NCBI GenBank assembly: GCA_964392105.1
Contig: CAYMPA010000001.1
Span: forward strand, 10,917-74,916
Direction: 5' to 3'
Source: UBA7359 sp964392105
Lineage (GTDB): Bacteria; Pseudomonadota; Gammaproteobacteria; Eutrophobiales; Eutrophobiaceae
Length of the DNA: 64,000 nucleotides
How positions within the stretch are numbered: position 1 is the first letter of the stretch; every line of letters begins with the position of its first letter. The translations under genes and the position numbers were made by a program. The notes below the pieces were generated by a model. It did no database searches. It was not told the origin of the DNA and saw only the letters and a program-made list of their open reading frames with translations. This document shows positions 51,336 to 59,066 of the stretch, piece by piece.

Positions 51336-51716
51336 TTAATAGATGTCTTCAGGGTCTTTTAATATTTCTTCGGTCGTTTGCCAATTATCATCATCGAGCG
51401 TCATAAAAAAACAATGATGTCTACCAGTATGACATGCAATACCACCCACTTGCTTTACAGTAAGCAGTAATGTGTCGAAATCACAATCAATTTGTATCGA
51501 TTCAACGAGTTGATAGTGTCCCGATGATTCGCCTTTGGTCCAAAGTGATTGACGAGAACGCGACCAATAAACGGCTTTACCGCTTTGATTGGTTTGTTCA
51601 AGAGCCTCACGATTCATCCAGACATGCATAAGAACTTGTCGGGTCTCAGCCTCCTGTACTACAACAGGGACCAGCCCATCATTATTCCAATTAACTTTAT
51701 CCAGCCACGAGCTCAT
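51336..51716 (-). CDS. hisI: Phosphoribosyl-AMP cyclohydrolase
   Basis: This 126-aa zinc enzyme opens the adenine ring of PR-AMP, step 3 of histidine synthesis. It shows VLMHVWMNREALEQT, the YWSRSRQSLWTKGESSGHYQ motif and the metal-binding CDFDTLLLTVKQVGGIACHTGRHHCFF. It is two bases downstream of hisF and separate from hisE. Confidence 0.95.
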   Translation of the reverse strand: MSSWLDKVNWNNDGLVPVVVQEAETRQVLMHVWMNREALEQTNQSGKAVYWSRSRQSLWTKGESSGHYQLVESIQIDCDFDTLLLTVKQVGGIACHTGRHHCFFMTLDDDNWQTTEEILKDPEDIY

Positions 51717-51718
51717 GA

Positions 51719-52492
51719 TTAAAGACGAACCTCAATGTTTCGTCTGGACATGCATTCTTTTGCCTCGGCAACAGTATGTTCTCCAAAATGAAAGATACTG
51801 GCGGCAAGAACAGCGTCTGCCTTCCCATAGAGTATGCCGTCGGCAAGATGTTCCAGATTACCCACTCCCCCTGAAGCAATAACGGGGATATTTACAGCTT
51901 CACTAACGGCTCTGGTGAGTTCAATATCGAAACCATCTTTTGTGCCATCTCTATCCATACTGGTTAATAATATCTCTCCAGCACCCTGTTCCGCCATTTT
52001 TTGTGCCCAATTCACGGCATCGAGTCCTGTTGTATTTCGGCCGCCGTGTGTGAATACTTCCCAATGATTGGAGTTATCATCAGAGTCGATTCGTTTGGCA
52101 TCTATAGCGACGACAATACATTGAGATCCAAATTGCTCTGCAGCACGTCGTACAAATTCTGAATCTTTTACTGCAGCGGTATTAATGCTGACTTTGTCTG
52201 CGCCTGCATTGAGCATACGTTTAATATCGTCGATTGTGCGTATCCCCCCGCCAACAGTGAGTGGTATAAAAACCTGGCCTGCCACTTCCTCAACAACATG
52301 TACCATGGTGTCGCGATCATCACTGCTGGCAGTAATATCAAGAAATGTAATTTCATCAGCACCTTGCTGATCATAACGATTGGCGACTTCGACAGGATCA
52401 CCGGCATCACGGATATCTACAAATTGAACGCCTTTAACAACCCGCCCTTTATCAACATCCAGGCAAGGTATTATGCGTTTGGCGATCCCCAT
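51719..52492 (-). CDS. hisF: Imidazole glycerol phosphate synthase cyclase subunit
   Basis: The 257-aa TIM barrel opens with AKRIIPCLDVDKGRVVKGVQF, bearing the catalytic Asp11. It has PLTVGGGIRTIDDIK, LTSMDRDGTKDGFD with Asp130, and VIASGGVGNLEHL. With HisH it converts PRFAR to IGP and AICAR. It overlaps hisA by one base. HisH is not encoded in this window. Confidence 0.96.
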   Translation of the reverse strand: MGIAKRIIPCLDVDKGRVVKGVQFVDIRDAGDPVEVANRYDQQGADEITFLDITASSDDRDTMVHVVEEVAGQVFIPLTVGGGIRTIDDIKRMLNAGADKVSINTAAVKDSEFVRRAAEQFGSQCIVVAIDAKRIDSDDNSNHWEVFTHGGRNTTGLDAVNWAQKMAEQGAGEILLTSMDRDGTKDGFDIELTRAVSEAVNIPVIASGGVGNLEHLADGILYGKADAVLAASIFHFGEHTVAEAKECMSRRNIEVRL

Positions 52493-53241
52493 TAACCGGC
52501 CTTATAAGTACAGCTTTCGTCTGCCAGTTTTTGTGCTTTAGCAAAATCAAGCGTACCTTCATAGATGGCACGACCTGTAATCGCGCCAAAGATGCCTTCT
52601 TCCCCTGCTTCACACAAGGCACGTATATCATCAAGGTTACTAATGCCACCAGAAGCTATTACAGGAATGGTTATGCCACGGCAAAGACTGACTGTCGCGT
52701 CAACATTAACGCTGGTTAACATGCCATCACGGCCAATATCGGTGAATATAATCGCAGCAACCCCATCTTCTTCAAAACGTATAGCCATGTCATTTGCGTC
52801 ATGGTGTGATAATTTTGACCAACCGTTAGTAGCCAATTTCCCCTCCTTTGCATCAAGACCTACAATGATGTGCCCAGGAAATTCAAGACAAACGTCGGAC
52901 ACAAAATGTGGAGTGGTAACCGCGCGTGTTCCGATAATGACATAAGATACACCAACGTCCAGATAGGCTTGTATGCTGTCTTCATCCCGAATACCCCCGC
53001 CTACTTGCAACGGGATATCCGGGTGATTTTCAGTAATCGCATGAACAACATCCGCGTTACTTGGTCTGCCATTAACAGCACCATCAAGGTCTACAATATG
53101 TAATCGTCTTGCTCCCGCCTCAACCCATTTGTTGGACATTTCTACCGGGTCATCTGAATAAATTGTTTCTTTGTCCATTTGACCTTGGCTAAGGCGTACG
53201 CATTTTCCGTTTTTAATATCAATTGCTGGGATTATTAACAT
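52492..53241 (-). CDS. hisA: ProFAR isomerase
   Basis: This 249-aa TIM barrel is paralogous to HisF. It begins LIIPAIDIKNGKCVRLSQG with the catalytic Asp8 and contains PLQVGGGIRDEDSIQ, FTDIGRDGMLTSVN and VIASGGISNLDDIR. It catalyses the Amadori rearrangement in step 4 of histidine synthesis. It is the first gene of the his-tat run; its promoter should be in the 164 bases between it and polA, where I see no clear operator. Confidence 0.96.
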   Translation of the reverse strand: MLIIPAIDIKNGKCVRLSQGQMDKETIYSDDPVEMSNKWVEAGARRLHIVDLDGAVNGRPSNADVVHAITENHPDIPLQVGGGIRDEDSIQAYLDVGVSYVIIGTRAVTTPHFVSDVCLEFPGHIIVGLDAKEGKLATNGWSKLSHHDANDMAIRFEEDGVAAIIFTDIGRDGMLTSVNVDATVSLCRGITIPVIASGGISNLDDIRALCEAGEEGIFGAITGRAIYEGTLDFAKAQKLADESCTYKAG

Positions 53242-53405
53242 GATAAGTTAGCTCGATGAATATCGACGTGTTGTACGAAACGCTTTTTATTTAGGTTTAT
53301 TGTGAATAAGTTTAAGACTCTATCAATATCTTAGCATATCACCAGTAATGTCATAGTCGAAATTATAGGGAGAGCCTTTACAGAATAATACATTTCGTGT
53401 AACTA

Positions 53406-56123
53406 CTAATGTGCCTCGTCCCAGTTATTTCCATAACCGATATCGACTTCTAGGGGCACACTGAGACGATCATTCCTGGACATGCGAATGTCTATCTCTT
53501 TGATAAACGCATCTAATGTCTCTGTGGCTACTTCAAATACCAGTTCGTCATGCACTTGCATGATCATCTTTGCGCTAATTTCTGTATTTTGTAACCAGTT
53601 ATCTATATCTATCATGGCAAGTTTGATGATATCAGCGGCTGTACCCTGCATTGGTGCATTGATTGCCGTTCGTTCTGCGTATTGTCGTCGTGCTGCATTA
53701 CGGGCAGTAATTTCAGGTAAGTACAAACGGCGATTGTAGACAGTTTCAACAAAACCATTTTTCCTGGCTTTCTCACGCGTGGTATCCATAAAAGATTTTA
53801 CGCCCGGATACCGATTGAAATAGAGCTCGACGTATTGTTGAGCCTCACCACGTTCAATACCGAGTTGTTTGGCTAGCCCAAATGCTGACATGCCATAGAT
53901 TAATCCAAAGTTAATTGCCTTGGCAGCGCGTCGTTGATCACTGTTAATATCATCAATTGGTACAGAAAACACCTCGGCGGCAGTTGTCTTGTGTATGTCC
54001 TGTCCTTTCTCAAAAGCATCTAATAATCCCTTGTCGCCAGATAAATGAGCCATGATGCGTAATTCAATTTGTGAATAGTCTGCTGCAACCAGTGTATAGT
54101 CTTTTGGCGCGATAAATGCCTGTCGTATCTTCCTTCCTTCCGGCGTGCGAACAGGAATGTTTTGCAGATTCGGATTAGAAGATGACAGTCGTCCGGTAGC
54201 AGTTACGGCCTGATGATATGATGTATGAACGCGCCCGGTTTCAGGGTTTACCATCTGCGGTAATTTTTCTGTGTAAGTCGAACAAAGCTTGCTCATGCTT
54301 CGATAGTCAAGAATTAAACGGGGCAGTTCATAATCTTCCGCTAATTCTTGTAATACGGACTCAGCTGTAGAGGGTTGTCCCTTCGGGGTTTTGGCAAGAA
54401 TAGGCAAGTCCATTTTTTCATACAAGACAGTTTGAATTTGTTTTGGTGATCCTATGTTAAAGGTCTCACCTGCAAGGTTGTGCGCCTCAATCTCGATCTC
54501 TTGCATGCGCGCTGTTAGATCATGCGCTTGTTGCATCAGCATATCCGAATCAATAACAACACCGTTTCGCTCGATTTCTGCAAGTACCGTTAACAGTGGC
54601 ATTTCAATCGTCCTGTATACTTGCTCAAGATCCACGTGATTTTTAAGTTCCGACGCTATAACGCGATGGAGTTTTAATACAATATCGGCATCTTCTGCGG
54701 CATAAGGCGCAGCATCTTCAATGTTAACCTGATTAAAAGGGATTTGTTTTGCCCCCTTGCCCGCGACATCCTCATAATGGATCGTTTCAATATTTAAATA
54801 ATTTAATGCCAGTGAATCCATGTCGTGTCGACTGGCAGTACTATTCAAAACATACGAAGCCAGCATTGTGTCATGCTCTATACCTCGTAGTTTGATTTGA
54901 TAATTTGCAAAAACCTCCAGATCATATTTCAGGTTCTGGCCTATCTTGTTTTTTCCTTCATCTTCTAGAATGGCTTTGAGTTTTTCTAATGTGGTTGATA
55001 ATGAAAGTTGTTCCGGCGCACCGGTATAATCGTGTTGTAGTGGTATGTAAGCGGCATGGTTCTCGGAAACGGCAAACGAAATACCGACGATTTTGGCCTT
55101 CATATAATCAAGACTGTTGGTCTCCGTATCGATCGAGATCAATTCCGCGCCATTTAATCTTGATATCCATTGATCCAATTGTTCAGATGCTAATATCGTT
55201 TCATATATAGGGCCATCTGAATCCTGGGATGCTTCATTAACGACCGTTTTATCATTATGGCTGTCATGATGGTTATCATGAAGTTGCGAAAGCCATGTTC
55301 GGAAATTCCAGTAACTGTACATTTCCTTTAAAACAGAATTATCAGGTGCGGTGATAACCAGATCTTCTGGCGCATAATCGAGGTCGACGTCATATTTGAG
55401 CGTTACAAGTTCCCTGCTTAAAGGTATTTGCGGCAGGAATTTACGAAGGTTTTCACCGACCTTGCCCTTTATTTCATCAGCGTGGGCAATTAATTCATCC
55501 AGTGAGCCGTACTTGGTTAACCACTTTACAGCGGTTTTTGGCCCAACCTTGGGTACGCCCGGGACATTGTCAACGCTATCACCGACCAGTGTCAGATAAT
55601 CAATGATCTTTTCCGGTGGAACACCAAACTTTTCCTCTACTCCAGCAGGATCCAGATAGGCATCACTCATTGTATTGATAAGGTGTATACGATCATTGAC
55701 CATTTGCGCCAGATCTTTATCGCCAGTCGATACGATTGTTTTGATGCCACTATTTGCTGCTTGCCTGGATAAGGTTGCAATTACATCATCGGCCTCAACA
55801 CCATCGATCATTATCAATGGAATACCCATGGCGCGTATCAGGTCATGTAAGGGCTGGATCTGACAGACAAGATCATCCGGCATGGGCGGTCGATTGGCCT
55901 TATAATCTTCATACAGATCATTGCGAAAGGTTTTTCCCCTGGCGTCGAAAATAATAGCGAAATAATCAGGCCCGCCTTCCGTTAAGTGTTTCTTGACCAT
56001 ATTTATGACGCCATAGATTGCGCCAGTTGGCTCGTCTTTTGCGTTACTTAAACCATGTATAGCATGGTAGGCACGAAACATATAATAGGAGCCGTCAATC
56101 AGCACCATTGTGTGTTCGGTCAT
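53406..56123 (-). CDS. polA: DNA polymerase I
   Basis: The 905-aa protein carries all three domains. The 5'-3' exonuclease (about 1-300) has SVDNVPGVPKVGPKTA. The proofreading domain (about 310-500) has the exonuclease acids intact in LISIDTETNSLD and KYDLEVF. The polymerase has VAADYSQIELRIMAHLSG, RRAAKAINFGLIYGMSAFGLA and MQVHDELVFEV. It fills gaps and removes RNA primers. Length is normal. It faces away from the DUF2782-thrB genes; the 182-base gap should hold both promoters. Confidence 0.97.
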   Translation of the reverse strand: MTEHTMVLIDGSYYMFRAYHAIHGLSNAKDEPTGAIYGVINMVKKHLTEGGPDYFAIIFDARGKTFRNDLYEDYKANRPPMPDDLVCQIQPLHDLIRAMGIPLIMIDGVEADDVIATLSRQAANSGIKTIVSTGDKDLAQMVNDRIHLINTMSDAYLDPAGVEEKFGVPPEKIIDYLTLVGDSVDNVPGVPKVGPKTAVKWLTKYGSLDELIAHADEIKGKVGENLRKFLPQIPLSRELVTLKYDVDLDYAPEDLVITAPDNSVLKEMYSYWNFRTWLSQLHDNHHDSHNDKTVVNEASQDSDGPIYETILASEQLDQWISRLNGAELISIDTETNSLDYMKAKIVGISFAVSENHAAYIPLQHDYTGAPEQLSLSTTLEKLKAILEDEGKNKIGQNLKYDLEVFANYQIKLRGIEHDTMLASYVLNSTASRHDMDSLALNYLNIETIHYEDVAGKGAKQIPFNQVNIEDAAPYAAEDADIVLKLHRVIASELKNHVDLEQVYRTIEMPLLTVLAEIERNGVVIDSDMLMQQAHDLTARMQEIEIEAHNLAGETFNIGSPKQIQTVLYEKMDLPILAKTPKGQPSTAESVLQELAEDYELPRLILDYRSMSKLCSTYTEKLPQMVNPETGRVHTSYHQAVTATGRLSSSNPNLQNIPVRTPEGRKIRQAFIAPKDYTLVAADYSQIELRIMAHLSGDKGLLDAFEKGQDIHKTTAAEVFSVPIDDINSDQRRAAKAINFGLIYGMSAFGLAKQLGIERGEAQQYVELYFNRYPGVKSFMDTTREKARKNGFVETVYNRRLYLPEITARNAARRQYAERTAINAPMQGTAADIIKLAMIDIDNWLQNTEISAKMIMQVHDELVFEVATETLDAFIKEIDIRMSRNDRLSVPLEVDIGYGNNWDEAH

Positions 56124-56305
56124 AGGGCGTCGAAAAGTTAACAGTGAATATATATTTACGAAGTTAAATTATGACAGTTTCATCAAAAAATCTCAGACTT
56201 TTACAGGTACAATAATGCAACATTGGATTTCCATATCGATCTACTTCATCTAAGCAGATTGAGGTGGTAAAGTAAGATCCCAATACCTGCGAAGGATAGG
56301 ATAGT

Positions 56306-56647
56306 ATGAAAAGGTTTTTAATCTTATTAGGACTGCTTTTCGCTTCATCAGCGCTAATAGCGGGCAATTCAAACCCGGGCGGTCTGGAGCCGGTTCCGGA
56401 ACCACCGGAACTGCCAGACCCGGTTGAATCGGGTGAAAATATTGAGCCTCAGGTCACGATCATTCGTAAAGAGGATGCAGTTATAGAGGAATATCGGATT
56501 AACGGTTTTCTTTATATGGTTAAAGTTACGCCAGCTATAGGGCCATCTTACTATTTAATTGATAAAGATGGTGATGGTCAGATGGATTCCAGAAGACATG
56601 AACTGGATGATGTTATCGTTCCGCAATGGGTATTATTTACCTGGTAA
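56306..56647 (+). CDS. DUF2782 exported protein
   Basis: The 113-aa protein has a signal peptide (MKRFLILLGLLFASSALIAG), a proline-rich spacer and the DUF2782 core: QVTIIRKEDAVIEEYRINGFLYMVKV, then YYLIDKDGDGQMD and a C-terminal VPQWVLFTW. The DxDxDG segment resembles a calcium loop. Genes of this family commonly lie between polA and thrB in Gammaproteobacteria, as here. Its function is unknown. Confidence 0.85.
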   Translation: MKRFLILLGLLFASSALIAGNSNPGGLEPVPEPPELPDPVESGENIEPQVTIIRKEDAVIEEYRINGFLYMVKVTPAIGPSYYLIDKDGDGQMDSRRHELDDVIVPQWVLFTW

Positions 56648-56715
56648 TCACGCATCAATATCAATCTAGTCAATTATTAACCATATAAGCCAGGTATATA
56701 AATTCTGTTAATAAT

Positions 56716-56731
56716 CCTGATTTCGATCAGG
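56716..56731. promoter_or_regulatory. Palindrome upstream of thrB
   Basis: CCTGAT-TTCG-ATCAGG is a perfect 6+4+6 inverted repeat 26 bases before thrB. It loosely resembles an FNR-type site (two mismatches) or could be a small RNA hairpin. No further support. Confidence 0.3.
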
Positions 56732-56756
56732 TTACTCCCGTTGAACAAATAACACT

Positions 56757-57707
56757 ATGTCGGTTTATACAAACGTTTTGCCGCATGAACTCGATGAGTT
56801 CCTGAAAAATTATTCGCTTGGTCAATTACAACAATTCGCGGGAATCAGTGATGGTATTGAAAATACTAATTACTTTGTAATAACAAGCAAGGGCCAGTAT
56901 GTTCTGACATTGTTTGAAGCGCTTAGTTTTCAAGAGCTGCCTTATTTCCTTGAGTTAATGGCCTTCCTGGCCGAAGCAAACATCCCAAGTGCGCATCCTG
57001 TTCCAGATAATCAAGGCGATTATCTTCGTGCCTTGAACGGCAAGCCCGCTGCATTGGTAAAAAGATTAAACGGCGCAAGCATAGACGTCCCTAATTATAA
57101 GCAATGCAGATCGATTGGCGTGCAAATGGCAAGGATGCATATTACAAGCAGTGAATTTAATCTTACTCGTAAACCGGCTCGGGGCACCGAATGGCGAACA
57201 CAAACTGCTGCGCAGGTGATGTCGAAATTATGTAAAGAAGAACGGGATATATTACAACAAGAACTTGATTATCACAATTCAACCAGGCTAGATGGTTTGC
57301 CCGTATCCGTAATTCATGCAGATTTATTTCGTGACAATGCACTATTTATCGGTGATGAGCTTACTGGCATCATTGATTATTATGATGCCAGCAATGGCCT
57401 GTCAATCTATGACCTGGCTGTTATGGTTAACGATTGGTGCATGAGCGGCGATGCTGAGCATGACAAGCAAAATGCTGTTGCTTTACTACAGGCCTATCAG
57501 ACTATACGACCTATTGAAGAAATAGAACGTGATGCCTGGGTCACGGTATTACGTGCAGCGGCATTACGATTCTGGTTGTCGCGGTTACAGAATAAATACT
57601 TTCCACGTGATGGTCAGATCACACATATTAAAGACCCGGATGTATTTAAACGGATTGTTATGCATCGTGCCAATCATCTGGATGAGGCGATGGAGATGTG
57701 GGATTAG
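56757..57707 (+). CDS. thrB: Homoserine kinase (ThrB, APH-fold type)
   Basis: The 316-aa protein belongs to the aminoglycoside-phosphotransferase-like homoserine kinases. Visible are GISDGIENTNYFVITSKGQYVLTLFE at the ATP lobe, the catalytic loop VIHADLFRDNALF with Asp and Asn, and the metal-binding GIIDYYDASNG. It phosphorylates homoserine in threonine synthesis. It follows DUF2782 by 109 bases. A hairpin-rich intergenic region starts after its stop. Confidence 0.93.
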   Translation: MSVYTNVLPHELDEFLKNYSLGQLQQFAGISDGIENTNYFVITSKGQYVLTLFEALSFQELPYFLELMAFLAEANIPSAHPVPDNQGDYLRALNGKPAALVKRLNGASIDVPNYKQCRSIGVQMARMHITSSEFNLTRKPARGTEWRTQTAAQVMSKLCKEERDILQQELDYHNSTRLDGLPVSVIHADLFRDNALFIGDELTGIIDYYDASNGLSIYDLAVMVNDWCMSGDAEHDKQNAVALLQAYQTIRPIEEIERDAWVTVLRAAALRFWLSRLQNKYFPRDGQITHIKDPDVFKRIVMHRANHLDEAMEMWD

Positions 57708-57769
57708 CATTGAGTTTTCTTTTTAGGAATAATTATTCTTTATTAACATTTGATTTCGCCTGATGGCGA

Positions 57770-57803
57770 CTGCCTTTTCTTTGCGCGGCCAAAGAAAAGG
57801 CAG
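57770..57803. repeat. Perfect 14-bp stem-loop
   Basis: CTGCCTTTTCTTTG (57770-57783) pairs perfectly with CAAAGAAAAGGCAG (57790-57803) around the loop CGCGGC. Sequence of this type (CTTTG...GGCCAAAGAAAAGG) recurs in intergenic regions of other Gammaproteobacteria as I recall. It could terminate thrB transcription, though it has no T-run directly after the stem. Confidence 0.6.
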
Positions 57804-57852
57804 GAAAAGAAAGGCCGCCCCAATGTCTTGTTGCTACACGATACTCTCGCCC

Positions 57853-57942
57853 TTGTTTTATTTCATAACGGCCCGCGCATACGGAATCCTGTCCTAATGC
57901 GCTTTCGCAACATCCTTGTTGCTCAGCCTTGAAATAAAACAA
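57853..57942. repeat. Long inverted repeat in the thrB-cassette gap
   Basis: TTGTTTTATTTCA (57853-57865) is the exact inverse complement of TGAAATAAAACAA (57930-57942), 64 bases apart. With the stem-loop at 57770 it makes a structured, non-coding region. Frames of about 60 codons through it have no gene-like support. Together they occupy most of the gap at 57708-58085. Confidence 0.6.
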
Positions 57943-58085
57943 TGCCTCGGCAAGACAAAAGTGGAATTAAACCCAAACCTCGCTGATAATAAATCCGCGT
58001 GCTAATCTTTATACAAACTCTTTTTAAAAAGGATTGGAGATAAAGGACTTGAAAAATCACAACCTGTTTTTTCCAACATAAGAGA

Positions 58086-58102
58086 GCTATACGGAATCCG
58101 TA
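58086..58102. promoter_or_regulatory. Operator-like palindrome TATACGGA-A-TCCGTATA
   Basis: This perfect 8+1+8 palindrome is followed by a second half-site, TTCCGTATAAT, at 58120-58130, 26 bases on. Both copies run into TATAAT, a consensus -10. The pair looks like an operator-promoter region upstream of the 186-aa gene at 58164; the regulator is unknown. Confidence 0.4.
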
Positions 58103-58136
58103 TAATACTTATTACCATGGATTCCGTATAATTCAC

Positions 58137-58787
58137 TGTTAGCTTCCTCGGGTACAACTACGTATGGAAGAAATACTTAGATTGAGATTTGCAGAGCAAG
58201 ATAAAGCGTTTACCGACCATCTCACATCAATTAAGAATAAAATGGCCGCCCGTGGGCTGCTTCATTCCGGCGGAACTGTAAAAAATGGCCACGAAGCTTT
58301 AGTAAACGAGCTAGTTGTGAGTCGAAAAGCAATTGTGACTACTGTCGCAGAATCACTTGCAGTAACTAAACCGAACAGAATCGATAACGCACTTTCTGAC
58401 AAAGCCATTGAGTGGCTTAGACAGAGAAAGGGTTTTCTCGAACGGTACTACCTTGAACAAATGAAGGTAGTCGTCTCGCGATTACAGAACAAGAAAATGC
58501 TTGAGCCATATTTGAATCTGTCTAACGTAATAGAATTGAATGAGAAAGAACTAGAGATTGAGCTTGCTCAAGCAGTAGAGAACTATCTTTCATCTCGCGG
58601 CACCACTTTATTTGAACGAATTAAAAACCAATTTCTTGATAAGCCCTTAGTGGTAATATTTGTCATTACCATAGCAGCGGTAACGACAGTACTCGGCTTC
58701 TTGAGCTTAATAGGTGTAATGTGAGTCGATAACTAACAAACAAATCAACACGGACGCCTACTACGTAAGCGCCGGTTATTAAGGGTG
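58137..58787 (+). mobile_element. Probable solitary integron gene cassette
   Basis: A GTTAG at 58136-58140 marks the possible left recombination point, and the attC-like site at 58732-58792 has its GTT at 58787-58789. The 651 bases between the two cut points hold exactly one gene, starting 27 bases after the left point and ending eight bases before the attC, the usual cassette layout. No integron integrase or second cassette is visible in the window. Confidence 0.5.
58164..58724 (+). CDS. Unrecognised protein with C-terminal membrane helix (cassette gene)
   Basis: I do not recognise this 186-aa protein. It is charged and mostly helical, with RGLLHSGGTVKNGHEAL in the first quarter, WLRQRKGFLERYYLEQM in the middle and one hydrophobic helix at the end (PLVVIFVITIAAVTTVLGFLSLIG, about residues 160-183), so it is probably tail-anchored with its bulk in the cytoplasm. 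It is alone on the plus strand between thrB and mgtE, with operator-like repeats upstream and an attC-like site right after its stop. This suggests it came as an integron cassette. Function unknown. Confidence 0.7.
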   Translation: MEEILRLRFAEQDKAFTDHLTSIKNKMAARGLLHSGGTVKNGHEALVNELVVSRKAIVTTVAESLAVTKPNRIDNALSDKAIEWLRQRKGFLERYYLEQMKVVVSRLQNKKMLEPYLNLSNVIELNEKELEIELAQAVENYLSSRGTTLFERIKNQFLDKPLVVIFVITIAAVTTVLGFLSLIGVM

Positions 58788-58792
58788 TTAGT
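58732..58792 (+). repeat. attC-like recombination site
   Basis: The outer arms ACTAACA (58732-58738) and TGTTAGT (58786-58792) are complementary. The inner arms CGG-A-CGC-C-TAC (58751-58761) and GTA-A-GCG-CCG (58765-58774) pair with one unpaired A and one mismatch, leaving a 3-base loop. This matches attC sites, including the CTAAC/GTTAG boxes, the extrahelical base and a length of about 60 bases. The layout resembles attC sites of known aadA cassettes. Confidence 0.55.
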
Positions 58793-58805
58793 AGTTTTTA
58801 TTCCG

Positions 58806-58944
58806 TTATGCCTTGCTGAGTTATGAAATATCGATAGCGGAAAACAGACAGGACGTCTGTTTTAGCGCATCCAGTCATGGAAGACTGTATGCGCGACGCG
58901 TAATCGGTATTGAATAACGAGGTAAGTCGAAGACCAAGGCATAA
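58806..58944. mobile_element. Palindromic element, family C
   Basis: The inverted ends TTATGCCTTG (58806-58815) and CAAGGCATAA (58935-58944) enclose two strong plus-strand hairpins with GGA in the loop: AAAACAGAC-AGGAC-GTCTGTTTT (58841-58863) and GCGCAT-c-CAGTC-ATGGAA-GACTG-t-ATGCGC (58865-58894). It is a single copy here and follows the attC-like site directly. It resembles families A and B in design but not in end sequence. Confidence 0.65.
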
Positions 58945-58960
58945 GGAAAAGGTTTTCTTG

Positions 58961-58986
58961 CATCCTTCTTTTTAAAAAGAAGGATG
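58961..58986. terminator. 26-bp perfect palindrome near the mgtE 3' end
   Basis: CATCCTTCTTTTT is followed directly by its inverse complement AAAAAGAAGGATG. It lies 81 bases beyond the mgtE stop and could form a stem that ends transcription on either strand, though no T-run follows the stem. Confidence 0.45.
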
Positions 58987-59066
58987 TTGCCATCGGGCGA
59001 AAATCAAAGTTAAGAAAAACTATTTATTTAAAAAGTTGCCGTAAAGACAAAAAGCTTATTGCTTGT

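Noticed and set aside
56716..56731. FNR site upstream of thrB
   Set aside because: CCTGAT-TTCG-ATCAGG is palindromic, but both half-sites start with C rather than T, so it is listed only as a palindrome and not as an FNR box.
57733..57942. Frames of about 60-69 codons on both strands after thrB
   Set aside because: They cover the structured intergenic repeat. Similar spurious frames are commonly annotated in this kind of repeat, and composition and starts are not gene-like.
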